From: Fidelibacterota bacterium
GTDB lineage: Bacteria; Fidelibacterota; UBA8477; JABMPR01
DNA: 64,000 nucleotides
Reading direction: 5' to 3'
Assembly: GCA_018650795.1 (NCBI GenBank)
Contig: JABIFG010000234.1
Span: 1 to 64,000 of the forward strand
The translations under genes and the position numbers were made by a program. The first letter of the stretch is position 1. Every line of letters begins with the position of its first letter. Of the stretch, positions 49,408 through 59,040 are shown piece by piece. The notes beneath the pieces were generated by a model, which saw only the letters and a program-made list of their open reading frames with translations, did not search any database and was not told the DNA's origin.

Positions 49408-50427
49408 ATGTCCCTATCTTTAAAATGGTCAGTCCAAAGGATTACTACCAAGTTTGAATTCAAAATTGCTCGTAGCGCAGAAAGCTATTATGATGTTGTC
49501 ATTCTGGAACTAAGTGAGGGTGAGTTTACCGGTTTTGGAGAAGCGGCTCCCTCAAAAAGATATGAAAAAGGTCCTGAGGCTATCCTGGAGTTGTTGTCTG
49601 CCAATAAAAATCAAATTCTAGAAATATCTGTGGAGGATGCCGAATACCGTCAGGAGCAATTGGAGCACATGTTCCCTCAGAGTTACTCGCTGCAAGCCGC
49701 TTTGGATACAGCCTTCTGGGATCTTTATGGGCAGCGCCAGGGGAAACCTCTCTGGAAAATATTTGGTGCCACTCAAAATCTGGTAACTTCTTCCTATACA
49801 ATTGGTATCTCAGATCTTAGCGTCATCCCGGCTAAAATTAAAGAAGCAATAGATTATCCCATTTTAAAAATCAAGCTTGGAACTGATTATGACCATGACA
49901 TCATGCGAGCTATTCGTGCAGAAACAGATAAGGTGCTGAGGGTCGATGTCAACGAAGGTTGGAAAACACTGGATGATGCAAAGCGCGGGGCTGAATGGTT
50001 GGCTGAGGAAAATGTAGAGTTCCTGGAACAACCCATGCCCTCTAACCAACTGGATGATATCGCACAATTGAGGGAGTTTTCACCCCTGCCCCTGGTAGCA
50101 GATGAGAATTCAGTGCGTCCTCAGGATATACCCGGTCTTGTCGGCGCCTATGATGGTATCAATATCAAGCTGATGAAGTGCGGTGGTCTAACCAATGCAA
50201 AGGAAATGGTAGACCTTGCTCATAAACATGAATTTGACATCATGCTGGGTTGCATGGTCGAAACATCCATCGGTATATCGGCCATGTCACAACTTGGATC
50301 ATATGCTCGCTGGTTAGATCTTGATGGTAATGTCCTGCTGGCAAAGGATCCTTATAGAGGTGTTGGAAATCAGGCGGGGGAAATCTGCTTGCTCGATAAA
50401 CCCGGTTTGGGTATTGAGATAACCTAA
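49408..50427 (+). CDS. Dipeptide epimerase / enolase-superfamily racemase (MLE subgroup)
   Basis: 'FTGFGEAAPSKRYEKG', 'LKIKLGTDYDHDIMRAIR', 'LRVDVNEGW', 'VEFLEQPM', 'LVADENSV', 'INIKLMKCGGLTNA'; start corrected from 49342. Confidence 0.9.
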   Translation: MSLSLKWSVQRITTKFEFKIARSAESYYDVVILELSEGEFTGFGEAAPSKRYEKGPEAILELLSANKNQILEISVEDAEYRQEQLEHMFPQSYSLQAALDTAFWDLYGQRQGKPLWKIFGATQNLVTSSYTIGISDLSVIPAKIKEAIDYPILKIKLGTDYDHDIMRAIRAETDKVLRVDVNEGWKTLDDAKRGAEWLAEENVEFLEQPMPSNQLDDIAQLREFSPLPLVADENSVRPQDIPGLVGAYDGINIKLMKCGGLTNAKEMVDLAHKHEFDIMLGCMVETSIGISAMSQLGSYARWLDLDGNVLLAKDPYRGVGNQAGEICLLDKPGLGIEIT

Positions 50428-50481
50428 TCGATGCCATCAGAGATTTATTGTGATTGAAACCAAATTATTCAGGAGCTCACT

Positions 50482-51993
50482 GTGAGAATTTTAAATAGAC
50501 CCACCCTTCTTTTTCTTGTTGGCATTCTTTTACTGGGCTGTACCACCAGCCCCCACAATGCTACACCACTTCCCAAACATCAAATTATGCGAAGTGCCCA
50601 GCAACAGGTCGCCTTTGAAATTGATACCCTCTTGAATCATGCACCTACTGACATGGGCTGGTGGGGTGTCAAAGTTCAATATGCTAATACTGGTGAGGTG
50701 ATTTACGAACGTAACGCAGAAAAGCTGTTTATGCCAGCCTCCAACACGAAGATGTATACTACAGCAGCAGCTTTGTGTCTGTTGGGACCCCAATATCGGT
50801 ATGAGACTGACTTCGTGACCACAGGAAAAGTTGAGAATAATATCCTGAATGGAGATTTAATTATCAGGGGAAGTGGTGACCCAACATGGTATAAGCGGTT
50901 CTACGATGGCAATTATGATTCAGTTATGGTCCTTTTTGTTGACTCCATTAGAGCACAGGGTATCACGAGTATAAATGGAAACATTATTGGTGATGACAAT
51001 GTCTTTGATGATGAATTATTAGGGTACGGTTGGGCTTGGGATGATGAGACTTATTACTATTCTGCACAGCTCTCCGGACTCTCCTACAACGAAAACTATA
51101 TTGATTTCCTGCTAACACCGGATTCTGCAAAAATTGGCAACCCGGTAATCATTGAGCCTCTAACTAGAACAAAATATTTGAACGTTCGAAATGATCTAAT
51201 CACAGTTAGTAGTGATACTGCTACGGATTGGGATTATGGTCGTGATAGGCATACCAATAATGTATGGTTTGAGGGAGACTATCGTATTCAACGAGGGGAG
51301 ACTGAGAAAGCTATAACGGTTCACAATCCAACTTTGTTCACTGTGCATGTCTTGAAGGAACGTCTTATTGAAGCAGGCATACAGGTAAACGGCGAACCCC
51401 TTGATGGAGATGATCTTGCAGACTCTATTGATTATGACCAGACGCACACCTTATTTACATTTCACTCACACCCAATGTCAGATATCATAACCAAAGTAAA
51501 TCGGCCCAGCCAAAACTTTATTGCCGAAGCACTGCAGAAAACGATGGGGAATGAATTTGGTAAAGAAGGTTCTTCAAGAGAGGGTCGGAAGGTTCAGATG
51601 GCTTTCTATGACTCGCTAGGGATGGATACCCAAAACCTGCAGCTTCGAGATGGGTCTGGGTTATCAAGGCATAATTTGGTTTCACCAAATACAAGCACAT
51701 CACTTTTGCAGATGATGTGGAATCATCCCCTACGGAGTTATTATATCGAATCATTCCCCTTATCCGGATTAAATGGAACCATCAAGAAACGTATGATTGG
51801 GAGCAGTGCAGAGTGGAATGTTCGTGCGAAGACTGGTACAATCGGATATGTGCATACACTTAGTGGTTACACATGGACCCAATCAGGTGAGCCCATTATT
51901 TTATCTTTAATGGCAAATAACTATACGGTTTCTACATCTATTGTGAAACAGTATCAAAATGAGATTGCAGCCATACTTTCAGATATGGAGTAG
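50482..51993 (+). CDS. dacB: D-alanyl-D-alanine carboxypeptidase/endopeptidase (PBP4/S13), predicted lipoprotein
   Basis: Lipobox 'LLLGC'; SxxK 'PASNTKM', SxN 'SQN', KTG 'AKTGTIGYV'. Confidence 0.94.
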   Translation: MRILNRPTLLFLVGILLLGCTTSPHNATPLPKHQIMRSAQQQVAFEIDTLLNHAPTDMGWWGVKVQYANTGEVIYERNAEKLFMPASNTKMYTTAAALCLLGPQYRYETDFVTTGKVENNILNGDLIIRGSGDPTWYKRFYDGNYDSVMVLFVDSIRAQGITSINGNIIGDDNVFDDELLGYGWAWDDETYYYSAQLSGLSYNENYIDFLLTPDSAKIGNPVIIEPLTRTKYLNVRNDLITVSSDTATDWDYGRDRHTNNVWFEGDYRIQRGETEKAITVHNPTLFTVHVLKERLIEAGIQVNGEPLDGDDLADSIDYDQTHTLFTFHSHPMSDIITKVNRPSQNFIAEALQKTMGNEFGKEGSSREGRKVQMAFYDSLGMDTQNLQLRDGSGLSRHNLVSPNTSTSLLQMMWNHPLRSYYIESFPLSGLNGTIKKRMIGSSAEWNVRAKTGTIGYVHTLSGYTWTQSGEPIILSLMANNYTVSTSIVKQYQNEIAAILSDME

Positions 51994-51997
51994 AATT

Positions 51998-52402
51998 ATG
52001 AAGGTCACCAAAATCAGTCATGTAGCTATTGCTGGAGAAAACCCCGAGCAAGCAAGAATTCTTTATGAGGATATTCTGGGACTGAGTTTCACTGGGTCAG
52101 AGCAAGTTGAAAGAGAAGGGGTTAATACCCATTTTTACGGTGTGGGAGAATCCAATATTGAGATTTTAGAGCCACTTTCCATGGATTCATCTGTTGGCAA
52201 ATTTCTTGAAAAACGAGGTCCTGGTCTCCACCATATTGCCCTGGAAGTGGAAGGCTTGGACGAATACATCAAAAAACTCAAAGCAGCCGGGATTACTCTA
52301 CTTAGTGACGAACCTCAAGCTGGTGCACATGGTATGCGGATCATATTTATCCATCCTAAATCTACAGGCGGTGTTTTAATCGAATTGTGTGAGCAGGCAT
52401 AA
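51998..52402 (+). CDS. mce: Methylmalonyl-CoA epimerase
   Basis: 'KISHVAIAGENPEQARILYEDILGL', 'GPGLHHIALEVEGLDEYIKKLKAAGITLLSDEPQAGAHGMRIIFIHPKSTGGVLIELCE'; start corrected from 51959. Confidence 0.92.
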   Translation: MKVTKISHVAIAGENPEQARILYEDILGLSFTGSEQVEREGVNTHFYGVGESNIEILEPLSMDSSVGKFLEKRGPGLHHIALEVEGLDEYIKKLKAAGITLLSDEPQAGAHGMRIIFIHPKSTGGVLIELCEQA

Positions 52403-52522
52403 CTGTTCACGATTTAGCAAGTAACATTACTGAGTTATTGGTATCTCATGAATGGTTACTAATTTGGTAATCATTATTGGTAAATAAATTAGCAAGATGA
52501 GGATATAAAACTGTGAACAGTT
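52401..52522 (+). promoter_or_regulatory. Candidate operator region upstream of DUF2249 operon
   Basis: AACTGTTCAC (52401-52410) / GTGAACAGTT (52513-52522); AACTGT-ga-ACAGTT dyad 52509-52522; three TTGGTA copies (52438, 52464, 52477). Confidence 0.5.
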
Positions 52523-53064
52523 CAAATTCAGATAAAATAGTAACCCTGGATGTCAGAGCCGGTCTAGCAGCTGGTGTTGATCCCTTTCAGGAGATCATGG
52601 CTGCGAAACAGAAGTTAGCCGATGATGAGACGCTCCAGGTAATAAATACTTTCGAACCTATTCCACTGATTAATAAATTTAAAACTATGGGCTATGAATC
52701 TTGGACAGAGCGACCAGAACCTGGAGTTATTCACACCTTTTTTAAAAAAGTTCAAGCAGATGTTCAAGTGGAGGAGGTATCAGAAAATTTGGCTCCAAAT
52801 GAGCAGGACTTTCAAAAGCAGTTGGAATCTTTTTGCAATAAAACTCAGCCTCTGGATGTTAGACATCTTGAAATGCCGGAACCAATGGTCGAAATACTTA
52901 AAGCACTAGAATCGCTTCCTGAGAATTACGCCCTATTTGTAGAGCATAAAAAGATGCCGCAATTTTTATTTCCTGAGTTAAAAGATAGAAACTACTCGAT
53001 TGTGGCAAATGAGATTGATTCCAATCATATCCAATTGCTTATTTACAAATCCACCTCGAGCTAA
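52513..53064 (+). CDS. DUF2249 domain-containing protein
   Basis: 'VTLDVRAGLAAGVDPFQEIMAAKQKL...LQVINTFEPIPLINKFKTMGYESWTERPEPGVIHTFFKK'; second 'LDVRHLEMPEPMVEILKALESLPENYALFVEHKKMPQFLFPEL'; GTG start. Confidence 0.82.
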   Translation: MNSSNSDKIVTLDVRAGLAAGVDPFQEIMAAKQKLADDETLQVINTFEPIPLINKFKTMGYESWTERPEPGVIHTFFKKVQADVQVEEVSENLAPNEQDFQKQLESFCNKTQPLDVRHLEMPEPMVEILKALESLPENYALFVEHKKMPQFLFPELKDRNYSIVANEIDSNHIQLLIYKSTSS

Positions 53065-53067
53065 GCC

Positions 53068-54357
53068 TTGAATAATTTGCAAACAGGCAACGCTCCATCC
53101 CTTTCAGTTGTTGTCCCGCACTTCATTTTTAGTGCCCTCTCCTTCCTATGCCTAACTGTCTTTATTATTCTTGCAGGCACTGATGTATTAGGTCCCTATT
53201 TTAGTGGTAAGCTTGTGGCAATCACGCATCTCGCCGTATTAGGTTGGGCTTCCATGCTGGCCTTTGGAGCCTTGTACCAATTGATTCCGGTCGTGTTTGA
53301 AACGGCGCTTTACAGTGAGCTATTAGCAAAAATTACTTTCTGGATATTTGCAGTAGCCATCCTTTTACTGGTATATTCTTTTTGGACAAGCTCATACGGT
53401 ACCACACTCATATATGCCTCATCGCTTATGTTTATTGCAGTTTCTGGATTTATTGGAAATGTTCTATTCTCTAAGAGAATGGGAAAGCAAAATATTCAAT
53501 CGAGATATGTGGTAACCGCCATTCTGTGGCTACTTCTGGCAGCATTATTAGGACTATTAATTGCCATCAACTTCAAATATCCATTCTTGTCACAGATCCA
53601 CCTACATTATCTGAAGATACATGCTCACCTCGGGTTAGTGGGCTGGTTTGTTACGCTCATTGTAGGTGTATCATCATCGCTGATCCCCATGTTCTTGATC
53701 TCCCATAACCTCAAGGAAGACAAATTAAATTATGCCTATTATTTGATAAATGGTGGGCTTTTACTCCTTAGCCTTGATTGGTTGGTGTTGCAGGGTACTG
53801 TGCTCGTACCAGTTTATTGGATGAGTATATCTTTGGGAATTATTCTCTATCTGGTTTTTGTCTGGGAGGTCTATCAAAAACGATTGCGGAAAGAGCTGGA
53901 TGTAGGTATGAAACATACATTAATTTCCGTTCTATCCATGCTACTACCAATTCTTCTCAGCTTAACTGTCATGCTGAAACTTGATTTCCAAAACTCATTT
54001 CATCTCAGGGCAACCACGCTGTATGGCTTTTCTATTATTTTTGGCTTAATCACTCCGATTATCCTTGGTCAAACATACAAAACCTTACCCTTTATTATCT
54101 GGCTCCACAAATACAAACAATTGGTTGGAAAGTATAAAACCCCCTTGCCTAAGGAACTCTATTCCGAACAGTTAGCAAATTTACAGTTTTACAGCTATAA
54201 TCTCGCGATCATTGTACTGGTAACTGCAATAATTTCGGATAGTATCTGGATGATTAGAATAGGTAGCTATACACTTCTGGTAACTGCAATCCTCTATAAT
54301 CTCAATGTGTTTAAGATTATTTTCCATAAAGTTAAAACAGAAAGCAACTCAACATGA
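53068..54357 (+). CDS. Polytopic haem-copper oxidase subunit I-like / NnrS-like membrane protein
   Basis: About 12 hydrophobic segments; His-rich 'VAITHLAVLGWASMLAFGALYQLIPVV' and 'QIHLHYLKIHAHLGLVGWFVTLIVGVSSSLIPMFLISH'; TTG start. Confidence 0.75.
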   Translation: MNNLQTGNAPSLSVVVPHFIFSALSFLCLTVFIILAGTDVLGPYFSGKLVAITHLAVLGWASMLAFGALYQLIPVVFETALYSELLAKITFWIFAVAILLLVYSFWTSSYGTTLIYASSLMFIAVSGFIGNVLFSKRMGKQNIQSRYVVTAILWLLLAALLGLLIAINFKYPFLSQIHLHYLKIHAHLGLVGWFVTLIVGVSSSLIPMFLISHNLKEDKLNYAYYLINGGLLLLSLDWLVLQGTVLVPVYWMSISLGIILYLVFVWEVYQKRLRKELDVGMKHTLISVLSMLLPILLSLTVMLKLDFQNSFHLRATTLYGFSIIFGLITPIILGQTYKTLPFIIWLHKYKQLVGKYKTPLPKELYSEQLANLQFYSYNLAIIVLVTAIISDSIWMIRIGSYTLLVTAILYNLNVFKIIFHKVKTESNST

Positions 54358-54674
54358 AAACCCCCGATGAGATTAAAGAAATTGAATCTGAACTTGAACA
54401 AATATTATATGGTGTTATGGATCCAGAGATTGAACTTAACATTGTAGATCTGGGATTAATATATTCGCTTAGCTATGATGGCCAGAGTCAAGTTGAGGTT
54501 AAGATGACATTCTCTACTCCAGCCTGTCCCCTGGGTGATGCCATTTTAATGAATATCAGACAATCCATCGCAAATGTATACCCTGAGTTTGAAGTTGATA
54601 TTGAAGTCGTATTTGAACCCATCTGGAATTCAGAGATGATCAGCGAAAAGGGTCGCTTGTTACTTGGTATGTAA
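54354..54674 (+). CDS. MIP18/DUF59 family metal-sulfur cluster assembly factor
   Basis: 'ILYGVMDPEIELNIVDLGLIYSLSYDGQSQVEVKMTFSTPACPLGDAI'. Confidence 0.93.
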   Translation: MKTPDEIKEIESELEQILYGVMDPEIELNIVDLGLIYSLSYDGQSQVEVKMTFSTPACPLGDAILMNIRQSIANVYPEFEVDIEVVFEPIWNSEMISEKGRLLLGM

Positions 54675-54687
54675 TTGTGGTCGACTA

Positions 54688-54711
54688 ACACTTCTATTAC
54701 TTTTGAAGTGT
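54688..54711. repeat. Hairpin between DUF59 gene and uvrC
   Basis: ACACTTC (54688-54694) / GAAGTGT (54705-54711); no T-run. Confidence 0.4.
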
Positions 54712-54783
54712 AGCTTAAGCATATCACACCTGGGATGACAAGAAAACTCAAGCTTTCGTCCTTCACTATTTTAGATTTTCAGC

Positions 54784-56610
54784 ATGAGTACAACTGAAGC
54801 CCCCTATAAGGCCAAACTAAAAGATTTGCCAACCCAGCCCGGGGTCTATTTCTACTATGATAAAAATGGTAAGATTATTTATATCGGTAAAGCCAAAGTA
54901 CTAAAAAACCGTGTTAAATCATACTTTACTGGTACTCCAGATAGCCCCAAGACCGCCCGTCTCATTGCCAGAATCTGGGATCTTCAAACTCTGGTAACCC
55001 GTACTGAAGTGGAAGCCTTGCTTACTGAGGCAAATCTGATCAAACAACATCGTCCGCGCTTTAATATCGATTTACGTGATGATAAGACTTTTCCATATAT
55101 TCGTATTACCAATGAGGATTACCCTCAGGTCTTTGTAGCCCGTAACATTGTGAAGGATGGGTCTATCTATTATGGACCCTATACTAATGTTAAGGGACTT
55201 CGTGCCGCCCTGGCTGTTATCAAACGCATCTTTACCATCCGGAGTTGTAGCTACCGCATGGATGATGAATCTGTAGCAGCAAAAAAGGTCCAGTTGTGTC
55301 TCGATTATCATATTGGCAAATGTGATGGTCCCTGTCAGGGTTTGATCACCAGAGCTGATTATGCTGAAATGATCAACCGTGTTGAGGACTTCCTGAAGGG
55401 CAGGACTGACAATGTGGATACTTACCTCTCAGATAAAATGCAGCAGGCTGCTAATAACCAAGAGTATGAGCATGCCGCGCGGCATCGTGATCAATTAGAA
55501 GCAGTCAGGTCATATGTGAGTCGGCAGCGTCTGAAAACCAGTGATTTCGAGGATAGGGACGTACTGGGTGTTGCCAGACAGGACAACCTGACCTGTGGCA
55601 TTCTCATTCGAATTAGAGCAGGGAAACTCATTGGGAAGGAACAATTTCGATTTCGCGGAACAGAAGATGAAAATTTGCCCAGTATTCTCAGTCGTATGAT
55701 CACCCGGGTTTATGAAGATGCCTCATTTATCCCACGGGAAATCTTGGTCCCTGATAAAATCGCTGATGTGGATATGATTCATGCCTGGCTCAAAGATGTT
55801 TCAGGCGTGAAGATAAATTTTATCAGACCTCAAAAAGGGGAGAAGAAGACACTATCAGATCTGGCAGAGCGCAATGCTGAACTGGTATTGAAAGATTGGG
55901 CACTGGAACAGGCTCAGCGAGTTGAGATTGTACCCAAAATGGTTCGTTCCCTACAGGAAGATCTGAATCTCCCTGCACCACCACGCCGTATCGAAGGCTA
56001 TGATATTTCCCACCTGGGCGGAACTGAGACGGTGGCGTCTCTGGTTTGTTTTGTCGACGGAAAGCCAGTCAAACGTGAGTACCGCAAATATCAAATCAAG
56101 TCGGTAGAGGGCATCGATGATTTCGCCAGTATGAAAGAAGTCATTCATCGTAGATACACCAGAGTAAAGGCTGAGGGCTTACCGGAAGCAGATTTAATAC
56201 TTATCGATGGTGGCAAGGGTCAGCTCAGTGCTGCTGTAGAAGTGCTGGAACGATTAGGCTTATCCCATATTCCCATTCTGGGTTTGGCTAAACGTCTTGA
56301 AGAAGTATTTCTGCCTGGAGAATCTCTTTCGTTGGGAATTCCCAAAACAAGTCCCTCCATCATTCTGTTGCGACGTATTAGAGATGAAGCCCATCGCTTT
56401 GCCATTACCTTTCAAAGAAATCGGAGGGGTAAAGCCATGGTCCACTCTGCCCTGGATGATATCGAAGGTATCGGCCAGTCCAGGCGTGTCGCTTTGATCA
56501 AATACTTCCGATCTTTAAAAAATATTAAGAATGCCAGCGTGGAAGAAATCGCTCACGTTCCAGGGATTTCACTCATCATGGCGACAAGGATAAAAGAGGG
56601 GTTAAGCTAA
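54784..56610 (+). CDS. uvrC: Excinuclease ABC subunit C
   Basis: 'LPTQPGVYFYYDKNGKIIYIGKAKVLKNRVKSYF', 'EGYDISHLGGTETVASLVCFVDGKP', C-terminal HhH. Confidence 0.98.
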   Translation: MSTTEAPYKAKLKDLPTQPGVYFYYDKNGKIIYIGKAKVLKNRVKSYFTGTPDSPKTARLIARIWDLQTLVTRTEVEALLTEANLIKQHRPRFNIDLRDDKTFPYIRITNEDYPQVFVARNIVKDGSIYYGPYTNVKGLRAALAVIKRIFTIRSCSYRMDDESVAAKKVQLCLDYHIGKCDGPCQGLITRADYAEMINRVEDFLKGRTDNVDTYLSDKMQQAANNQEYEHAARHRDQLEAVRSYVSRQRLKTSDFEDRDVLGVARQDNLTCGILIRIRAGKLIGKEQFRFRGTEDENLPSILSRMITRVYEDASFIPREILVPDKIADVDMIHAWLKDVSGVKINFIRPQKGEKKTLSDLAERNAELVLKDWALEQAQRVEIVPKMVRSLQEDLNLPAPPRRIEGYDISHLGGTETVASLVCFVDGKPVKREYRKYQIKSVEGIDDFASMKEVIHRRYTRVKAEGLPEADLILIDGGKGQLSAAVEVLERLGLSHIPILGLAKRLEEVFLPGESLSLGIPKTSPSIILLRRIRDEAHRFAITFQRNRRGKAMVHSALDDIEGIGQSRRVALIKYFRSLKNIKNASVEEIAHVPGISLIMATRIKEGLS

Positions 56611-57242
56611 TGGTCTTCGATTTTACTGAAAAAGAAAAAGGGATTCAACCCCGTACCATCTGGTGTCTGGGAAGAAATTATGCGAAGCATGCGGAAGAAT
56701 TGGGTAATGCGGTTGAAGCCAAACCCCTGGTTTTTCAAAAGGGTCTGAATGCCCTAGTGCCCATGCAGAGAACCCAGGTGCTATTCCCTGATCATGGTGA
56801 AGTCCACTATGAAACTGAAATTATTGTACTCATGGACCGCAATGAAAAAGGATCCTTTATCACAGCCATAGGGTTAGGTTTGGATCTTACCCTCCGTGAT
56901 CTGCAAAGTGATCTTAAAGCAGCAGGTAAACCCTGGACACTGGCAAAATCATTCGACGGTGCCGCTATTGTCAGTCGATTTATTTCTAGGAATGAAATTC
57001 CTTCCTTAAATCAGATTCGGTTTAGCATGCTTCTTAACGGGGAAATCCGACAGAGGGGAGACAGCAGCGAGATGATACTTCCCCTTGAAAAGATTCCGGA
57101 CTATCTGGAGGAATATACTGACTTGCAACCCGGCGATATTATCTTCACCGGTACACCAGAAGGTGTGGGTGTCCTGAATCCTGGAGATGAAGTAAGTCTG
57201 GATTTAGCGGGTCACCATATGGGAACGATCAGATTCAGTTGA
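56610..57242 (+). CDS. Fumarylacetoacetate hydrolase family protein
   Basis: 'IWCLGRNYAKHAEELGN', 'PLVFQKGLNAL', 'GLDLTLRDLQ', 'GDIIFTGTPEGVGVLNPGDEV'. Confidence 0.93.
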   Translation: MVFDFTEKEKGIQPRTIWCLGRNYAKHAEELGNAVEAKPLVFQKGLNALVPMQRTQVLFPDHGEVHYETEIIVLMDRNEKGSFITAIGLGLDLTLRDLQSDLKAAGKPWTLAKSFDGAAIVSRFISRNEIPSLNQIRFSMLLNGEIRQRGDSSEMILPLEKIPDYLEEYTDLQPGDIIFTGTPEGVGVLNPGDEVSLDLAGHHMGTIRFS

Positions 57243-57263
57243 ATACCAGTTCCTAATTCTTAG

Positions 57264-57290
57264 CACCTCGACTCCGCTCCGTGTGACGAC
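57264..57290. repeat. Dispersed repeat fragment immediately upstream of gltX
   Basis: CACCTCGACTCCGCTCCGTGTGACGAC resembles the TTCGAC..GCTC intergenic repeat. Confidence 0.45.
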
Positions 57291-57336
57291 CATGGAGTTT
57301 GGTTTAAATAAAAAACAGAAAGTAAACATTTATAAT

Positions 57337-58920
57337 ATGACCGCCCCCCAAGTCCGCGTCCGTTTTGCCCCCAGCCCCACAGGCTTTTTACACATTGGTG
57401 GTGTAAGAACTGCTCTATTTAACTGGTTATTCGCCCGCCAGCATGGTGGCCAATTCATACTCCGCGTCGATGATACAGATCAAGCTAGAAATGTACATGA
57501 AGCACTCCAACCGATCATGGAGGGATTCAAATGGCTGGGAATCGATTGGGATGAGGGTCCAGGTATGGGTGGACCCCATGCTCCCTATTTCCAATCCCAA
57601 CGCTCAGATATTTATGCTGAAGCCGTTGAAAAACTGCTGAGAGATGGCTTTGCCTATAGAGATTTTTCAAGACAGGAAGAGTTTGCCCAGGAGCGACAGG
57701 CTGCTGAAAAGGAAAAACGCCAGTTCATTTACAGCCGTACCTGGATGGCCGAAACTGATGAAGATGTCAGGAAATATGAGGCTGAAGGGCGTGAATCTAT
57801 CGTTCGTCTCAAAATGCCCCGGGAAGGCAAATGTGAATTCCACGATTTGATTCGTGGCGACATGTCCTTTGAATGGGCAGGAGAACAAGATCATGTTATT
57901 CAGCGCAAGGATGGATCCTGTCTCTACCATCTGACCAGTGTGGTTGATGATGGTGCTTTTGAAATAAGTCACGTGATACGAGCCATCGAACATCTTCCCA
58001 ATACACCTCGACAGATATTTATTGCTCAGAGTCTTGGTCTTGAGTTGCCGGTTTATGCTCACCTGCCCTTTGTAGCCGAGCCTGGAAGCTCCAATAAGCT
58101 GAGTAAACGGAAGCTAGATAAATATTTAAAGAACAGGGACTTCAAGGTCTTATATGATCATGGTGCCAGCATAGCTGAGAAAATTGGATTTTCTGCTTCA
58201 CCGGAAACTTTTAACCCAGTGATCGTTGATTTTTATCGTGAAATCGGGTTTCTCCCCGATGCTATTGTCAATTATTTGCTCTTGTTAGGCTGGTCTCTGG
58301 ATGACAAGACCGAAGAGTTTACCCGGGAAGCCATGATTCGAGATTTCAGCCTGGAACGCATCAACAAAGCTCCTGCTAGTTTCGACCCACAAAAATTGAC
58401 CTCCTTCCAGAGTCGATATATGTGGCGACTTGAAATGGATGAAAAGTTGAATATGGTACTTCCTTTTCTTGAAAAAGCCGGATTCATCGCAGCACCAGCC
58501 TCAACAGAAGCAAAATCTAAGGTGAGTGCTATTTTGGAGGCCGCCAATGAGCGGATATCATTTGCCGGGGATATTCTGGATTATGCAGAATTCTTCCAGA
58601 ATGATGATCAATTTGATTACGAAGAGAAAGCATTTAGGAAGCGTCTCGTCAACGCAGAAGCTCAACGCGAATTACTGGGCAAACTGAAAGTAGCATTACC
58701 TGATGTTGAGGACTATTCTGCAGAAAATCTCGATAATTTCCTGCACTCATTTGTCGAACAGGAAGGTGTAGGAATGGGGATGATCGTCCATGCACTCCGC
58801 GTAGCGATTACTGGCAAATCAGTTGGTTTCGGTCTGTTTGAAATCATGGCGATTATTGGGAAAGATAGCTGTATGAATCGGATTGATCGAGCTCTCCAAC
58901 TCGTAGCCCAACAACAATAA
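57337..58920 (+). CDS. gltX: Glutamyl-tRNA synthetase
   Basis: 'VRVRFAPSPTGFLHIGGVRTALFNWLFAR', 'LRVDDTD', 'KLSKRK'; start corrected from 57283. Confidence 0.96.
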   Translation: MTAPQVRVRFAPSPTGFLHIGGVRTALFNWLFARQHGGQFILRVDDTDQARNVHEALQPIMEGFKWLGIDWDEGPGMGGPHAPYFQSQRSDIYAEAVEKLLRDGFAYRDFSRQEEFAQERQAAEKEKRQFIYSRTWMAETDEDVRKYEAEGRESIVRLKMPREGKCEFHDLIRGDMSFEWAGEQDHVIQRKDGSCLYHLTSVVDDGAFEISHVIRAIEHLPNTPRQIFIAQSLGLELPVYAHLPFVAEPGSSNKLSKRKLDKYLKNRDFKVLYDHGASIAEKIGFSASPETFNPVIVDFYREIGFLPDAIVNYLLLLGWSLDDKTEEFTREAMIRDFSLERINKAPASFDPQKLTSFQSRYMWRLEMDEKLNMVLPFLEKAGFIAAPASTEAKSKVSAILEAANERISFAGDILDYAEFFQNDDQFDYEEKAFRKRLVNAEAQRELLGKLKVALPDVEDYSAENLDNFLHSFVEQEGVGMGMIVHALRVAITGKSVGFGLFEIMAIIGKDSCMNRIDRALQLVAQQQ

Positions 58921-59040
58921 ATCAAACATTGGATTGTTTAAAATTCATCATGGCGATGCAGTCCATGAATATGTATGTTATTTGCTGATTAGTTTTTATG
59001 ACCAAGCCCTGTAAAAGCAGGCCACAGATATGAGGATAGT

